Assembly: GCA_024763075.1 (NCBI GenBank)
Contig: JANTGF010000011.1
Coordinates: forward strand, 16,364 to 80,363
Length of the DNA stretch: 64,000 bases
DNA from: Bacteroidales bacterium
Lineage (GTDB): Bacteria > Bacteroidota > Bacteroidia > Bacteroidales > VadinHA17
Direction of reading: 5' to 3'
Shown here: positions 1 to 8,851 of the stretch, one piece after another
Position numbering within the stretch: position 1 is the first letter of the stretch
Layout: each line of letters starts with the position of its first letter
The notes under the pieces: model-generated
Told to the model about the DNA's origin: nothing
The model's database searches: none
What the model saw: the letters and a program-made list of their open reading frames with translations, nothing else
Made by a program: the position numbers and the translations under genes

Positions 1-1
1 G

Positions 2-409
2 AAAATCCTCTTTCCCGAGGAGTGGAGGAATCCGTGGGATGATTGCCATGCCGCAAAATCTCTCTATATGCTCATGCGCTACGAAGATGATCGCTCATTA
101 ATGATAAAATACCGGATGAATTTAAATCGTCACTGGTTTGATTGGAAGGATCGGGATTTTAGTTTTGAAAATGATGCTTTGTTTATATTAACCTATCAAA
201 TTCTTACCGGAGAAAATGTAATGACACCCAAAAGGATTGAGGGAATTAAAGCGATGTGGGGTTACGATCGTCAAATGATGGAATTCAAAATTCCGCAGAA
301 AGATGGAAGTTTTAAAATTGTAAAATCTGAAGAAGACAGAAGTGCAGCAAGTATGATTCGAAACTATTGGTTTGGAAGACATTATGGGTTAATTGAACCA
401 ACATGGTAA
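2..409 (+). CDS. C-terminal part of an unrecognised protein, start outside window
   Basis: The reading frame is open from the first base of the window and stops at 407-409, so only the last 135 residues or so are visible. The fragment is rich in aromatic residues and predicted helix, has no cysteine-rich or membrane stretch, and ends in Pro-Thr-Trp. The repeated Trp/Tyr/Asp helices could fit an alpha/alpha-toroid sugar enzyme, and the two following genes encode secreted glycosidase-like propellers, so a role in polysaccharide use is possible. I do not recognise the family. The stop overlaps a possible upstream ATG of the next gene (403), suggesting one transcript. Confidence 0.6.
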   Translation, partial: KILFPEEWRNPWDDCHAAKSLYMLMRYEDDRSLMIKYRMNLNRHWFDWKDRDFSFENDALFILTYQILTGENVMTPKRIEGIKAMWGYDRQMMEFKIPQKDGSFKIVKSEEDRSAASMIRNYWFGRHYGLIEPTW

Positions 410-426
410 ATAGAAAATATATCAAT

Positions 427-1395
427 ATGAAAACACAACAAAACAAGCTGGTAATATTACTTAGCATAGTAATTCTTTCAGCCTGTTCAACCAGGCAAAG
501 CCCAACCGACGCTGATGGGCGACCACTAATACTTAAATCCGGAACAATTGATGTTGGCCTGGTAGAGACAACGCCCATTGTTTTCAAAACTAAAGTTTTC
601 CGATTTGAATATGTCAGGAAAGGCTATTGGGATAATCATACCGGAGATTCGTATTTCCGGTTTGTTGATCATGAAACAGGAAAACCAACAAAATCATTTG
701 CCAGGGGATTTCACCTTGGGAGTGCATTTGTACATGACGAAACGGTCTATGTAACTGCCGTTGATATTTGGGATGGAGAACAGGTTCATGTTTTTTCATC
801 CCGTGATCTGGAAAACTGGGAAAGTTGGCTGGCTTTTAAACTACCCGCTTATGGAATTTTTAATACATCACTTACATGGGCTGATAATAAATATGTAATT
901 ATGTTTGAAATTGGAAAGCCGGAAAAAGAAACAGGAAAACGTTTTACTGCCAATTTTGCTACATCCACTGATTTGAAAAATTGGGAAATCCTATCCTCAA
1001 ACCATAATTATGCAAAAGACCGCTATACAGCTCCTCACTGCCTGCGTTATCTCGATGCTTATTATTATGATTTTTATCTTGAAGCCCATGATGAGTACGA
1101 GATGAGAGTAGTTCGTTCGAAAGACTTAATAAATTGGGAACCTAGCCCTTTAAACCCGGTTTTGAAAGCTTCTTCAGAGGATAAAAAAATTGCAAACAAT
1201 AATCTGTCTGAAGAATTGCAACAGAAAATTGCTAATGCGAAAGACATCAATAATTCTGATATTGATTTTTGTGAATTCAATGGAAAACTGATTATTAACT
1301 ATTCATGGGGTAACCAAAGAGGAGAAGAATTTTTGGCTGAAGCAGTTTATGAAGGAACATTAAAGCAGTTCCTTAAAGGATGGTTTCCAAATTAA
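427..1395 (+). CDS. Lipoprotein with GH43-like five-bladed beta-propeller
   Basis: A 322-residue protein if started at the ATG at 427. That start gives a short lipoprotein signal peptide (MKTQQNKLV..ILSAC) with the lipobox Cys at residue 20; an ATG at 403 would add eight residues in front and is less likely. The mature part has repeated beta strands with the rhythm of sugar-active propellers (SSRDLENWE, STDLKNWE, SKDLINWE), a motif common in GH43/GH32/GH117-type proteins. These short strand-turn-Asn-Trp repeats recur about once per blade. The likely role is binding or cleaving a plant or algal glycan at the cell surface. Catalytic residues cannot be assigned with certainty, so the substrate is unknown. 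It is followed after 21 bp by a related propeller gene. Confidence 0.7.
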   Translation: MKTQQNKLVILLSIVILSACSTRQSPTDADGRPLILKSGTIDVGLVETTPIVFKTKVFRFEYVRKGYWDNHTGDSYFRFVDHETGKPTKSFARGFHLGSAFVHDETVYVTAVDIWDGEQVHVFSSRDLENWESWLAFKLPAYGIFNTSLTWADNKYVIMFEIGKPEKETGKRFTANFATSTDLKNWEILSSNHNYAKDRYTAPHCLRYLDAYYYDFYLEAHDEYEMRVVRSKDLINWEPSPLNPVLKASSEDKKIANNNLSEELQQKIANAKDINNSDIDFCEFNGKLIINYSWGNQRGEEFLAEAVYEGTLKQFLKGWFPN

Positions 1396-1416
1396 GTATT
1401 AGCAAAACTAAAATTT

Positions 1417-2493
1417 ATGAAGTTAAAGGGATTACTCAAAAAAATCCAAAATGTTATGAAAATAGGTGTAATATCATTATTGTTATCTATCTGTATATTT
1501 TACGGAACTGCCCATGCTCAGAAATCCGTATGGGTAGGTCCCGTTCCACAAATTGCAGAATCTCTTAAATCAATTTCCAACAAATTTGAGAATTACGATG
1601 TAGTGCTTGAACCGGATGTAAATGCCGCCGAATACTGGGCAGGTGCTCCCTCCGTAGTGCAGGATGAAAATGGAGTATTCTGGATGGCAGCACGTATGCG
1701 TTCTCCTGAATACCCAAGAGGCCTGAGGGGGTATGAAATCCGGATTTTACGAAGTGATGATGGCAAAGAGTTTAAGAAAGTTCATAGGATTGGTCGTGAG
1801 GAAGTTCCTATCCCGGGCTTCGAACGCCCTGCCCTGCTAATTGATCCTGATACAAAAAAATTCAAACTTTATGCTTGTGGTCCATGGAATAATGGTCCGT
1901 GGTCAATAATTAAGTTTGACGATGCGGATGATCCGATAAATTTCATTCCGTCTTCTGCAAAACCTGTTATACAGGCACCTGAAAGACAGTATCCTAGAGA
2001 TGTTTCGGTTCATGAATACAAAGATCCGTATATCATTTATACTCAGGGAAAATACCATTGCTTTGTAATTGGTTATATCCGAAAAAATGAGCGTATTTTC
2101 CATTACATTAGTGAAGATGGAGAAAACTGGCAACCGGTTGGAGATATCAACCAACCTGTATTGGATTTAACCGGATGGCATAATTTCTTCATTCGTCCTG
2201 CTTCGGTTTTGCCCTTGGGTATCGGTTATCTGTTTGTTTATGAAGGATCAAGCACTCAATGGTATGACCCGGTTTACAATTTAGGCACTGGTTTTGGTTT
2301 TACTTTTGATATGCAAAACATAATTGATCTGACCATTGATTCACCTATTGCAATAAGTTCAACTCCCGGGGATTTTTACACATGGAGGTATTCTGACTGG
2401 CACTGGGTAAATGGAGAAATATGGATTTATGCAGAGGTGTCAAAAGAGAATAATTCACATGAGATCAGGTTATTCAGGATCCCGACAAATTAA
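1417..2493 (+). CDS. Secreted glycosidase-like beta-propeller protein
   Basis: 358 residues. A positively charged N terminus and hydrophobic segment end in an Ala-His-Ala signal-peptidase-I-like site near residue 34, so the protein is exported, probably to the periplasm. The body looks like a five-bladed propeller of the GH43/GH32 superfamily: an early AEYWAGAPSVV blade with an acidic residue, LRSDDGKEF, HEYKDPYIIY (Asp-Pro near a Tyr, typical of propeller blades) and SEDGENWQP. The gene starts 21 bp after the preceding lipoprotein and shares its fold, so the pair probably acts on the same glycan. The enzyme activity is not proven by sequence. There is no obvious terminator before the next gene. 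Confidence 0.65.
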   Translation: MKLKGLLKKIQNVMKIGVISLLLSICIFYGTAHAQKSVWVGPVPQIAESLKSISNKFENYDVVLEPDVNAAEYWAGAPSVVQDENGVFWMAARMRSPEYPRGLRGYEIRILRSDDGKEFKKVHRIGREEVPIPGFERPALLIDPDTKKFKLYACGPWNNGPWSIIKFDDADDPINFIPSSAKPVIQAPERQYPRDVSVHEYKDPYIIYTQGKYHCFVIGYIRKNERIFHYISEDGENWQPVGDINQPVLDLTGWHNFFIRPASVLPLGIGYLFVYEGSSTQWYDPVYNLGTGFGFTFDMQNIIDLTIDSPIAISSTPGDFYTWRYSDWHWVNGEIWIYAEVSKENNSHEIRLFRIPTN

Positions 2494-2539
2494 ATAACTA
2501 TCTGAAATTAAAATATATACAGCTTTAAAAACTTGTCTT

Positions 2540-2965
2540 ATGATCATATATTTTGCAGGATCAATCAGAGGTGGAAGAGACCAGACAGGCATTTATCAAC
2601 AGATGATTATTTACCTGAAAAAATTTGGTAAAGTGGTGACAGAACATGTTGGAGATCCCAATCTGACTGAACAGGGAGAAAAAGAAATGACAGACCATGA
2701 AATATACGACAGGGATCTGACTTGGCTGAAAACCGCTGATATTGTGGTGGCAGAAGTTTCTAACCCCAGCCTGGGAGTGGGTTTTGAAATTGCTAAGGCA
2801 ATTGATCTGAACAAAAAAGTGATTTGTTTTTTTAAGAAAAACAGTGAGCAGAGCCTCTCAGCAATGATTTCCGGTTGCCCGGATCTGAATGTTGAAGAAT
2901 ACCAGAATCCTGAGGATTTTGAACAAAAAGCGGAGTCATTTATTTCTAAACATTATGCATTATGA
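2540..2965 (+). CDS. 2'-deoxynucleoside 5'-phosphate N-hydrolase-like protein (DNPH1/Rcl family)
   Basis: 141 residues. The N terminus (IYFAGSIRGGR), central EHVGDP, DRDLTWLKTADIVVAEVSNPSLGVGFE and the downstream SAMISG closely follow animal DNPH1/Rcl, in which the SIRGGR loop binds phosphate, an Asp and a Glu (VAEV..LGVGYE) lie in the active site, and the Ser of the SAMI segment contacts phosphate. The family hydrolyses the N-glycosidic bond of deoxynucleoside monophosphates and so sanitises or salvages nucleotide pools. It belongs to the nucleoside deoxyribosyltransferase fold. The gene overlaps the next one by four bases (ATGA), indicating translational coupling. Family assignment is strong; the preferred nucleotide is unknown. 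Confidence 0.85.
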   Translation: MIIYFAGSIRGGRDQTGIYQQMIIYLKKFGKVVTEHVGDPNLTEQGEKEMTDHEIYDRDLTWLKTADIVVAEVSNPSLGVGFEIAKAIDLNKKVICFFKKNSEQSLSAMISGCPDLNVEEYQNPEDFEQKAESFISKHYAL

Positions 2966-3249
2966 CAAAGGAAGAATTTTTGAAAAGTTTAGCTGAAGAT
3001 TCACCATCTGAAATGTCATCTCTTTTATTGTCTTTGTGGTGGGATAAAAAAGGCGATTGGGACAAAGCACACCGTATAGCTCAGGATATTCCCTCATCCG
3101 ATGGATCAAGGGTGCATGCCTACCTGCACAGAGTAGAAGGTGATAAATGGAATGCCAATTACTGGTATAACAGGGCAGGAGTTAAGTTTTCAAGCCTTTC
3201 ATTAGATGAAGAATGGAAGAGCCTTGTGGAAGAGTTCCTGACTTTGTAA
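2962..3249 (+). CDS. Small conserved protein of unknown function coupled to DNPH1-like gene
   Basis: 95 residues, acidic and Trp-rich, with the segment LWWDKKGDWDKAHRIAQDI and then YLHRVEGD..NANYWYNRAG, which recalls small bacterial proteins of unknown function that have the pattern of one or two helical (TPR-like) repeats. No signal peptide or membrane segment, so it is cytosolic. The start codon overlaps the stop of the DNPH1-like gene (ATGA), so both are made from one mRNA and may act together, for example as a regulator or partner of nucleotide hydrolysis; that link is inference only. Confidence 0.65.
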   Translation: MTKEEFLKSLAEDSPSEMSSLLLSLWWDKKGDWDKAHRIAQDIPSSDGSRVHAYLHRVEGDKWNANYWYNRAGVKFSSLSLDEEWKSLVEEFLTL

Positions 3250-3349
3250 ATACAGATGCATTTTTTTATCATGTATCCGGGGTATAACCAGGAGTTCACC
3301 TACTGATCAAAGGTAAATAAATGACTGCTTTTAGATTAGAAGTGTTTGT

Positions 3350-3381
3350 TTTTCTTTCTATTTAAAAAAGTATTATTTTTG
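3350..3381 (+). promoter_or_regulatory. Possible Bacteroidota-type promoter for the dynamin-like gene
   Basis: The -7 element TATTTTTG (3374-3381) matches TAnnTTTG exactly. The best -33 match at normal spacing is TTTT (3350-3353); a perfect TTTG lies at 3345-3348 but with a 25-bp spacer. It would give a leader of about 45 bases. Confidence 0.35.
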
Positions 3382-3433
3382 TCATGAAATGGGTGATGGG
3401 GTCCACCTGAACTGCCTTCCTGAATGAAGACTG

Positions 3434-5098
3434 ATGACTCCTGTTAACTTTTTGATCAGTCTTATGACCAATGCTTATGAAATACTGAGTGAAGTATGTG
3501 AAAAATACAGGATACAATCATTGCTTCCCTTATTTGATGCTGTCCGGAATTTACAAAACCAGAAAAATTTTATAAATATTTCGGTATTAGGTCAGTTTAA
3601 AGCAGGGAAAAGTTCCTTTATTAACAGTTTGATAGGGAAATCAATACTCCCTGTGGCCAGTACTCCTTTAACCAATGTTATTACTACGGTACAATTTGGA
3701 AGCACTGAAAAAGTTTTTATTTTCAGGCATCATCATAAAGAAGAAACGGAAGCTGAAAATCTGGAAGATTACATCTCAGAAGAAAAAAACCCTGAAAATA
3801 TCAAAGAGCTTGATAAAGCAATTGTTGAAAGCCCGGGTTTGAGCAGAATCAAGCGGATAAAATTGACAGATACACCCGGACTGGGAAGTGTTTTTAAGCA
3901 TAATAGTAAAATAACTGCAGACTGGCTACCGAACACCGGAATTTCCTTAATTCTGATCAGTTGTACACAACCACTTTCTGAGAATGACCTGAACCTGATC
4001 GAAGAAACAATCAGGTTCGGGCCGGAAATAGTAATCATTCTGACCAAAACTGACCTGGTAGATGAAAAAGATATAGAAAAACTCCGGTCATTTATGGTTT
4101 CCGTTTTATCGGAGAAGTTTGACAGGCAATTTCCAATATTTGAATACTCAATAAAAGACAAATCATACAGGGAGGATATTCTGAAAAATTTGTTGATCCC
4201 CCTGAATAATAATTTTGAAAACAAAAATGTCAGGATTCTTAATTATAAACTTAAATCTTTACGTAATCAATGCCTGAATTACCTGGATATTGCATATCAG
4301 TCAGGTCTCAGAAAAAAAGAAGGGGAACTTAAGCTAAAGGAAAAAATACTTGATGAGAAGTTAAATAATCCGGTCATCCGAAAGGAACTGGATTTAATTG
4401 CTCAAAGTTATACCTCCGGTACGAGGGAGCGATTGAAAAAATATTTATTCGGTAAGTTTAAAGAGAAACTTACACTTAAAACAAAAAGGGTTTTTAGTGA
4501 GGAATATTTTAACTGGAGAGGAAATCTGAATCAAATTTCAAGGACGTATGAAGCATGGTTTAAGGAGTTTATTTCTAATGAATTAAATATCATATTGAAA
4601 AGTGAAAGGGAATCAATTGATGAGATACCGGCAGAGGCCAAAAATCATTTTGAACAATACCTGCAATTTTTCAGGGAACGACTGGATGAAAGAATTTTAA
4701 AGGTACTTGGTCTTAAAATGAAAACTGAAAAATGGGAGATCAATACAAAAGAAATACTCCGACCGGATATTTCCATTGGATGGGCCTTTGAATCACAAAT
4801 TGATTTGCTCTGGTTTTTAATTCCCATGTCCATATTTAAAAAAGTCTTTTTCCGGTATTTTTTAAAACAAATCCCATGGGAAGTAGAGAAGAATTTGTAT
4901 CGTCTGAGTGCTGAATTAACAAAAGCGGTTAATGATACAATAATAAATACGAAAGAGGAGGCGTTCAGGTATATTAAAGACGAGTTGCTTACTATTGAAA
5001 AACTTCTGAGTAATAATAATACGGATACTGAGTCTGTTGGGGAATCAATAAGGCTTCTCGAAAGTCTGGAATTCATGGAAAATGGTTTGTCGGAATGA
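3434..5098 (+). CDS. Dynamin-like large GTPase
   Basis: 554 residues. The GTPase signatures are in order: P loop GQFKAGKSS (residues 53-61), switch-type Thr in STPLTNVIT (around 76-84), DTPGLGS (G3), and TKTD (G4). After the GTPase domain comes a long helical region, with a hydrophobic patch (DLLWFLIPMSIFKKVFF) near residues 455-475 that resembles the membrane paddle of bacterial dynamin-like proteins, then a further helical segment. Bacterial members remodel or protect membranes, often under stress or phage attack. An ATG at 3464 fits the family's usual N terminus about as well as 3434. The gene stands alone; many bacterial dynamins occur as pairs, so the lack of a partner is notable. Confidence 0.8.
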   Translation: MTPVNFLISLMTNAYEILSEVCEKYRIQSLLPLFDAVRNLQNQKNFINISVLGQFKAGKSSFINSLIGKSILPVASTPLTNVITTVQFGSTEKVFIFRHHHKEETEAENLEDYISEEKNPENIKELDKAIVESPGLSRIKRIKLTDTPGLGSVFKHNSKITADWLPNTGISLILISCTQPLSENDLNLIEETIRFGPEIVIILTKTDLVDEKDIEKLRSFMVSVLSEKFDRQFPIFEYSIKDKSYREDILKNLLIPLNNNFENKNVRILNYKLKSLRNQCLNYLDIAYQSGLRKKEGELKLKEKILDEKLNNPVIRKELDLIAQSYTSGTRERLKKYLFGKFKEKLTLKTKRVFSEEYFNWRGNLNQISRTYEAWFKEFISNELNIILKSERESIDEIPAEAKNHFEQYLQFFRERLDERILKVLGLKMKTEKWEINTKEILRPDISIGWAFESQIDLLWFLIPMSIFKKVFFRYFLKQIPWEVEKNLYRLSAELTKAVNDTIINTKEEAFRYIKDELLTIEKLLSNNNTDTESVGESIRLLESLEFMENGLSE

Positions 5099-5180
5099 CA
5101 ATTATTGCATGGAGTAATAATTTATTAATGTTTAACTTGTAAAATAATTTGATATAATATTCTGATATTAAAATTGTTGG

Positions 5181-5305
5181 ACTTTGTGCATTCTTCGTGA
5201 TATCCTTTGAGTCCTTAGTGGTTAAAATTGGATTCTCTTTTACCACTTCCGAAGGAATGCCTGTGGCGAAAGGAACATTAAAGGATGCGCAAAGTATCAC
5301 AAAGT
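5181..5305. repeat. 125-bp imperfect inverted-repeat element (MITE-like) in a 339-bp spacer
   Basis: The spacer 5099-5437 holds no gene that I can support. Inside it, ACTTTGTG (5181-5188) is matched by CACAAAGT (5298-5305), and ATCCTTT (5202-5208) by AAAGGAT (5280-5286), so both arms of the element are inversely related over much of their length. The wording of the left arm (CTTTGAGTCCTTAGTGGTTAAA) is of a kind I associate with dispersed short repeats in many bacterial genomes. No transposase is nearby. The element sits between convergent transcription units. Confidence 0.5.
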
Positions 5306-5437
5306 AAAAAGTTCAAAAACGGAAAGATTAAATAACTAATTATCAGGATATAATAAAATTATGGATTTTATAACTTATTTAAGATCACACAACAAACATT
5401 GAGTGCGAGACATTTGTAATTTATTTTTTCTGAACTT

Positions 5438-6604
5438 TTAGGATTTTCCGGTGGCTTGCTTTTTAAACTTTTTTAAGTCCGGATTGTCAGGCTCTAACTT
5501 TTCATAGATTTTTAAATACTTATTCAAATTGGGGCTTTCGGTCTGGCTGATTTCCCTGCTCACCACTGAATACATTAAAACACCCAAAAAAGCTTTGGTT
5601 CGTGCCCATGAATCCGATTCCAACCTGTTTTTGGGCTTATCAGCATGCATATTAATTTCATCGATGGTTTTATTCCACCATTGCAGATCCATCAGGCTTA
5701 GATCCTTCATCAACTGCCTGTTTCTTTTCATTTCTTCTGCAAGGATTCCCTGATAATGATCCATATATTTTATAAAATCAGGGCTTTTAATGAAAGCAGT
5801 GAGTTTTTCTTTCTGACTGTTATCCGGGATAATTTTTGAAAGAGCTTCCAGTTGTTTGAAAGCAAGAAATAATTTTCCTTCATCCTGGTATATTTTAAAT
5901 TGTTGGTTTATCGTAGAGGATTCACCATTAAGTTTCTGATTGATATTTAGTTTTGCCAGAATAAATTTTGAAGCCAGCAGGATGTTGGTTTCTCCGGGCC
6001 ATTCATGTTTTCCTTCAAAAGGGATGGTAAGTAAATTTGCATTCCGGGTAATTGCCGATGCGGGTGGATAGTACTGTTCCACAAAATTAAAGTCTCTTGT
6101 CCCTGCCATTAAAACGAGAGGAAAGGGAAGGGACCGGTTCATCATTTGTCCCGGTCCGGCCCCGCACATGATCACACCATTCACCTGTTTTTTCAGTGCA
6201 TACTGATATGCCATGCGGGCCCCACCTGAAAAACCAGCTACTATCAGAGTTTTGGGTCCTCCTCCAAAGATCCGGATATCTTTGTCAATCAATTCAATAT
6301 ACCCAGGGCTGTTATTTGCCACATTGTTTAAACCAATTACATTAACATTGAGTTCTTTAGCCACTTTTTGGAATTTACTAACGGCAAGTTTCCCGTTTCC
6401 ATGAGGGTCTATAACTACAAAAAGCACCTCACTACCTGTTATCCGGACAGATTGATAAAGTGTTGAATCAGGTTCCTGAGGTTTTGTGGCTATTATTTCC
6501 GTGCTTTGTTGCTTTTTTATTCCAGAAGGTTTCTTTTTATTGGAAGAACAGGAAACAAGAATAAATCCTGTAAATAAGAACAAATAAATAGCCATAAATT
6601 TCAT
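5438..6604 (-). CDS. Lipoprotein with alpha/beta-hydrolase fold
   Basis: 388 residues. The signal peptide ends in a lipobox with Cys19 (LVSCSS), so the protein is probably anchored in an envelope membrane. The nucleophile elbow GFSGG (residues 124-128, Ser126) after a hydrophobic strand, the preceding oxyanion-type PHGNG segment (68-72) and a His in GKHEWPGE near residue 200 fit a serine hydrolase or esterase of the alpha/beta-hydrolase superfamily. The C-terminal third is helical and may be a separate domain. The start codon overlaps the stop of the upstream CotH gene by one base (TAATG), so the two are translated together. The substrate is unknown. Confidence 0.75.
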   Translation of the reverse strand: MKFMAIYLFLFTGFILVSCSSNKKKPSGIKKQQSTEIIATKPQEPDSTLYQSVRITGSEVLFVVIDPHGNGKLAVSKFQKVAKELNVNVIGLNNVANNSPGYIELIDKDIRIFGGGPKTLIVAGFSGGARMAYQYALKKQVNGVIMCGAGPGQMMNRSLPFPLVLMAGTRDFNFVEQYYPPASAITRNANLLTIPFEGKHEWPGETNILLASKFILAKLNINQKLNGESSTINQQFKIYQDEGKLFLAFKQLEALSKIIPDNSQKEKLTAFIKSPDFIKYMDHYQGILAEEMKRNRQLMKDLSLMDLQWWNKTIDEINMHADKPKNRLESDSWARTKAFLGVLMYSVVSREISQTESPNLNKYLKIYEKLEPDNPDLKKFKKQATGKS

Positions 6605-8751
6605 TACTGAATGATAACTTTAAGAATTTTTTGTTCTCCATTTGACAAACTCACCCTGATCAGGTAATAACCCGGTGCAAATTCTTCTACATTTAACAGA
6701 AATGACTGTTCTGCCTGAAGGGTTTTTGAAATTCTTATTTTCCCTGATAAATCCATAAATTCAATCTGGTTAATCCCTGTTTCAGATTCAATAAAGAAAT
6801 TTGTTCTGGAAGGGATTGGGAAAAGAGTCAATGCAATATTCCTTTGTGGAAGAGATGTGCCTACATAATCAGGTATCTGAGACAGTTCCTGATCCATCCA
6901 AATCCAGCGTTCGTGCAACCAGTTTTTCAGAAAATCGATGTGCTTTTGGTAAGTATCCAGTTCTTCAAATCCGTCTAATTCGCGCCAGAAGGGAGCATTT
7001 AATACAGGCCAGGTTTGAAAATTCCGAAAAGCAGCTTCAGATGATAAGATATTCGCACAGGAGTCAATAAATGCCATCAGATTTTCGTCTTTGAATTTAT
7101 CTGCACGAAGTTCTTCCCAGCGGATTTTTAGCTGGTATTGAAAATATGGTTCATTCAGGAAAACAGACCAGTAGGGCGGGATGGGCCAGAGCTGATAATC
7201 GATGAGCCATTTATCGGTTCTCCAGCCTTCACTAAGCGTGGAATTTCCTGCAGCCTGATCGAAATCCCAGACAGGTCCGGCATTCAGTAATTTGTTTCTG
7301 TCTTTAAAATAGAAACTGCTCCAGCCATATCCATCCGGATTTCGCATGGCTTCAATGACCAGGAGGTAATCAATAAAGGATCTGAGATCTATCCATCTAT
7401 TATAAAATGCAAGAGGATCTGCAGAATAATCGCTCTGAGACTCAGCTCTGAAATCATCATCATATTTTCTGATATAAGCCAGCTGATCCGGTGCAACGCT
7501 GTCAATTTTCGGGTATTTTAGTCTGCGGCTTTCGCCAAAATCATTGTACTGACCTTCAATTTCATAAATATAGGCACCTGTAATTTCTTCGGGACTTAGC
7601 TGATTTGGTTTCAACTTCTCGAGATTGAGGCGGTTTTTTGTCCTCTTAATTTTTTCTACAAGAATATATATTCCCTGATATTGGCCATTTAGTACCAATT
7701 CACAATATTTGTTTCCACTTGACCAGTGTCCTGCCTCTTCTGACATATGATGGGCAAGCGGATTCCGGACAAATGAGCGGTCATAATAGGATGCTCGCAA
7801 AACCCAGTCGTTTTCTTCAGGCAAGCCAAGCAATGAAACATTTAAGTTCTCACCTGTTTCTGTACGGGTCTCAAAACCATAAGGTTTTTTGGGCCAGGTA
7901 CTTGTGGAATTTCCGCGGATTTCAATTCCAATCACACCATCGTATTCAGTAAATGGATCCGTTATATGATTAATTGAATCCGGACCCCCATAAATAATAC
8001 CCAAATGTGCTTTTATCTTTGGTTCATCCGGAATGGGAGCATGGTTTTCTGTTTCAATTACAAAAACAGGCAGGTTAGAACTGGTAAACTCTACAGGAGG
8101 TTTAAACCAATCCGGAGGTGTCTGATAAATGTGCCGGGATGATGACATGCCGACTGAAAAATATACAAGGGATGAAAGGTCTGATGAGCTGGCACTTACA
8201 TTATGTACCTGCATAGAAAATATATTCTTTCCTGCTTTTAAAACTCCGGATATTTTGTCTTTGTTAATTCGGATATAATCAGGAATCGCTCCCTGGTACA
8301 TTACGGCTTCATGCTGAACACCTGACAGTTGGTTACTCCCGGGAAAGTCACCTGTAAGACCTGCTGAACGTGCTACCTCAGTTCCATTAATGTATGCTAC
8401 AAATGCATCATCGTAATCGATATTTAGAATAACCGAACTTATCTCTGAGGTATCATAAATAAGGAAAGAAGTGCGCATGAAAACGGAAATAAGAGGTGGT
8501 GCAAGAATGGTTGAATCATCACCGTCACCATAACCTAGGCCCCCTTTTCCGGTTGGCCATGCAGAGTCATCATATTCCGGGTTCCTCCAGTTTGCATCAG
8601 CGGTACCCATATTATTTGTAAAAAAACTGAAAACAACATCAGGAAAGAGAACGGTTTCCCAATGATTTATACTTTCCTGACCAACGGAAGAAAACACAGC
8701 CGAAGTCAGAATAAGGAATAAGAGTTTTATAAATTTTAGGCATTTATGCAT
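6604..8751 (-). CDS. CotH kinase family protein with type IX secretion sorting domain
   Basis: 715 residues with a signal peptide (cut near residue 24). An N-terminal jelly-roll-like region (about 30-205) is followed by a CotH domain (about 225-600) with IEIRGNSTSTWPKKPYGFE, the loop NDWVLRASYYDRSFVRN, YILVEKIKRTKNRLN and the metal-site segment GPVWDFDQAAGN. The last 80 residues (NIALTLFPIPS... to ILKVIIQ) form a C-terminal sorting domain of the Por type that directs export by the type IX system. CotH proteins are atypical protein kinases or surface proteins; here the protein would be exposed at or released from the cell surface. It is the first gene of a two-gene unit with the lipoprotein hydrolase downstream. 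Confidence 0.85.
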   Translation of the reverse strand: MHKCLKFIKLLFLILTSAVFSSVGQESINHWETVLFPDVVFSFFTNNMGTADANWRNPEYDDSAWPTGKGGLGYGDGDDSTILAPPLISVFMRTSFLIYDTSEISSVILNIDYDDAFVAYINGTEVARSAGLTGDFPGSNQLSGVQHEAVMYQGAIPDYIRINKDKISGVLKAGKNIFSMQVHNVSASSSDLSSLVYFSVGMSSSRHIYQTPPDWFKPPVEFTSSNLPVFVIETENHAPIPDEPKIKAHLGIIYGGPDSINHITDPFTEYDGVIGIEIRGNSTSTWPKKPYGFETRTETGENLNVSLLGLPEENDWVLRASYYDRSFVRNPLAHHMSEEAGHWSSGNKYCELVLNGQYQGIYILVEKIKRTKNRLNLEKLKPNQLSPEEITGAYIYEIEGQYNDFGESRRLKYPKIDSVAPDQLAYIRKYDDDFRAESQSDYSADPLAFYNRWIDLRSFIDYLLVIEAMRNPDGYGWSSFYFKDRNKLLNAGPVWDFDQAAGNSTLSEGWRTDKWLIDYQLWPIPPYWSVFLNEPYFQYQLKIRWEELRADKFKDENLMAFIDSCANILSSEAAFRNFQTWPVLNAPFWRELDGFEELDTYQKHIDFLKNWLHERWIWMDQELSQIPDYVGTSLPQRNIALTLFPIPSRTNFFIESETGINQIEFMDLSGKIRISKTLQAEQSFLLNVEEFAPGYYLIRVSLSNGEQKILKVIIQ

Positions 8752-8851
8752 TGGTGGATATGTAACTCAGGATTACCTGAAAAAAACAATACAAAACTAA
8801 CAAAAGAATTCTGGAATGGAACGGAGATGTGATCAAAAATCAGTTTTAGTT

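Noticed and set aside
5073..5300. A 75-codon minus-strand frame across the spacer after the dynamin gene
   Set aside because: It runs through the inverted-repeat element, has no ribosome site and no recognisable protein features.
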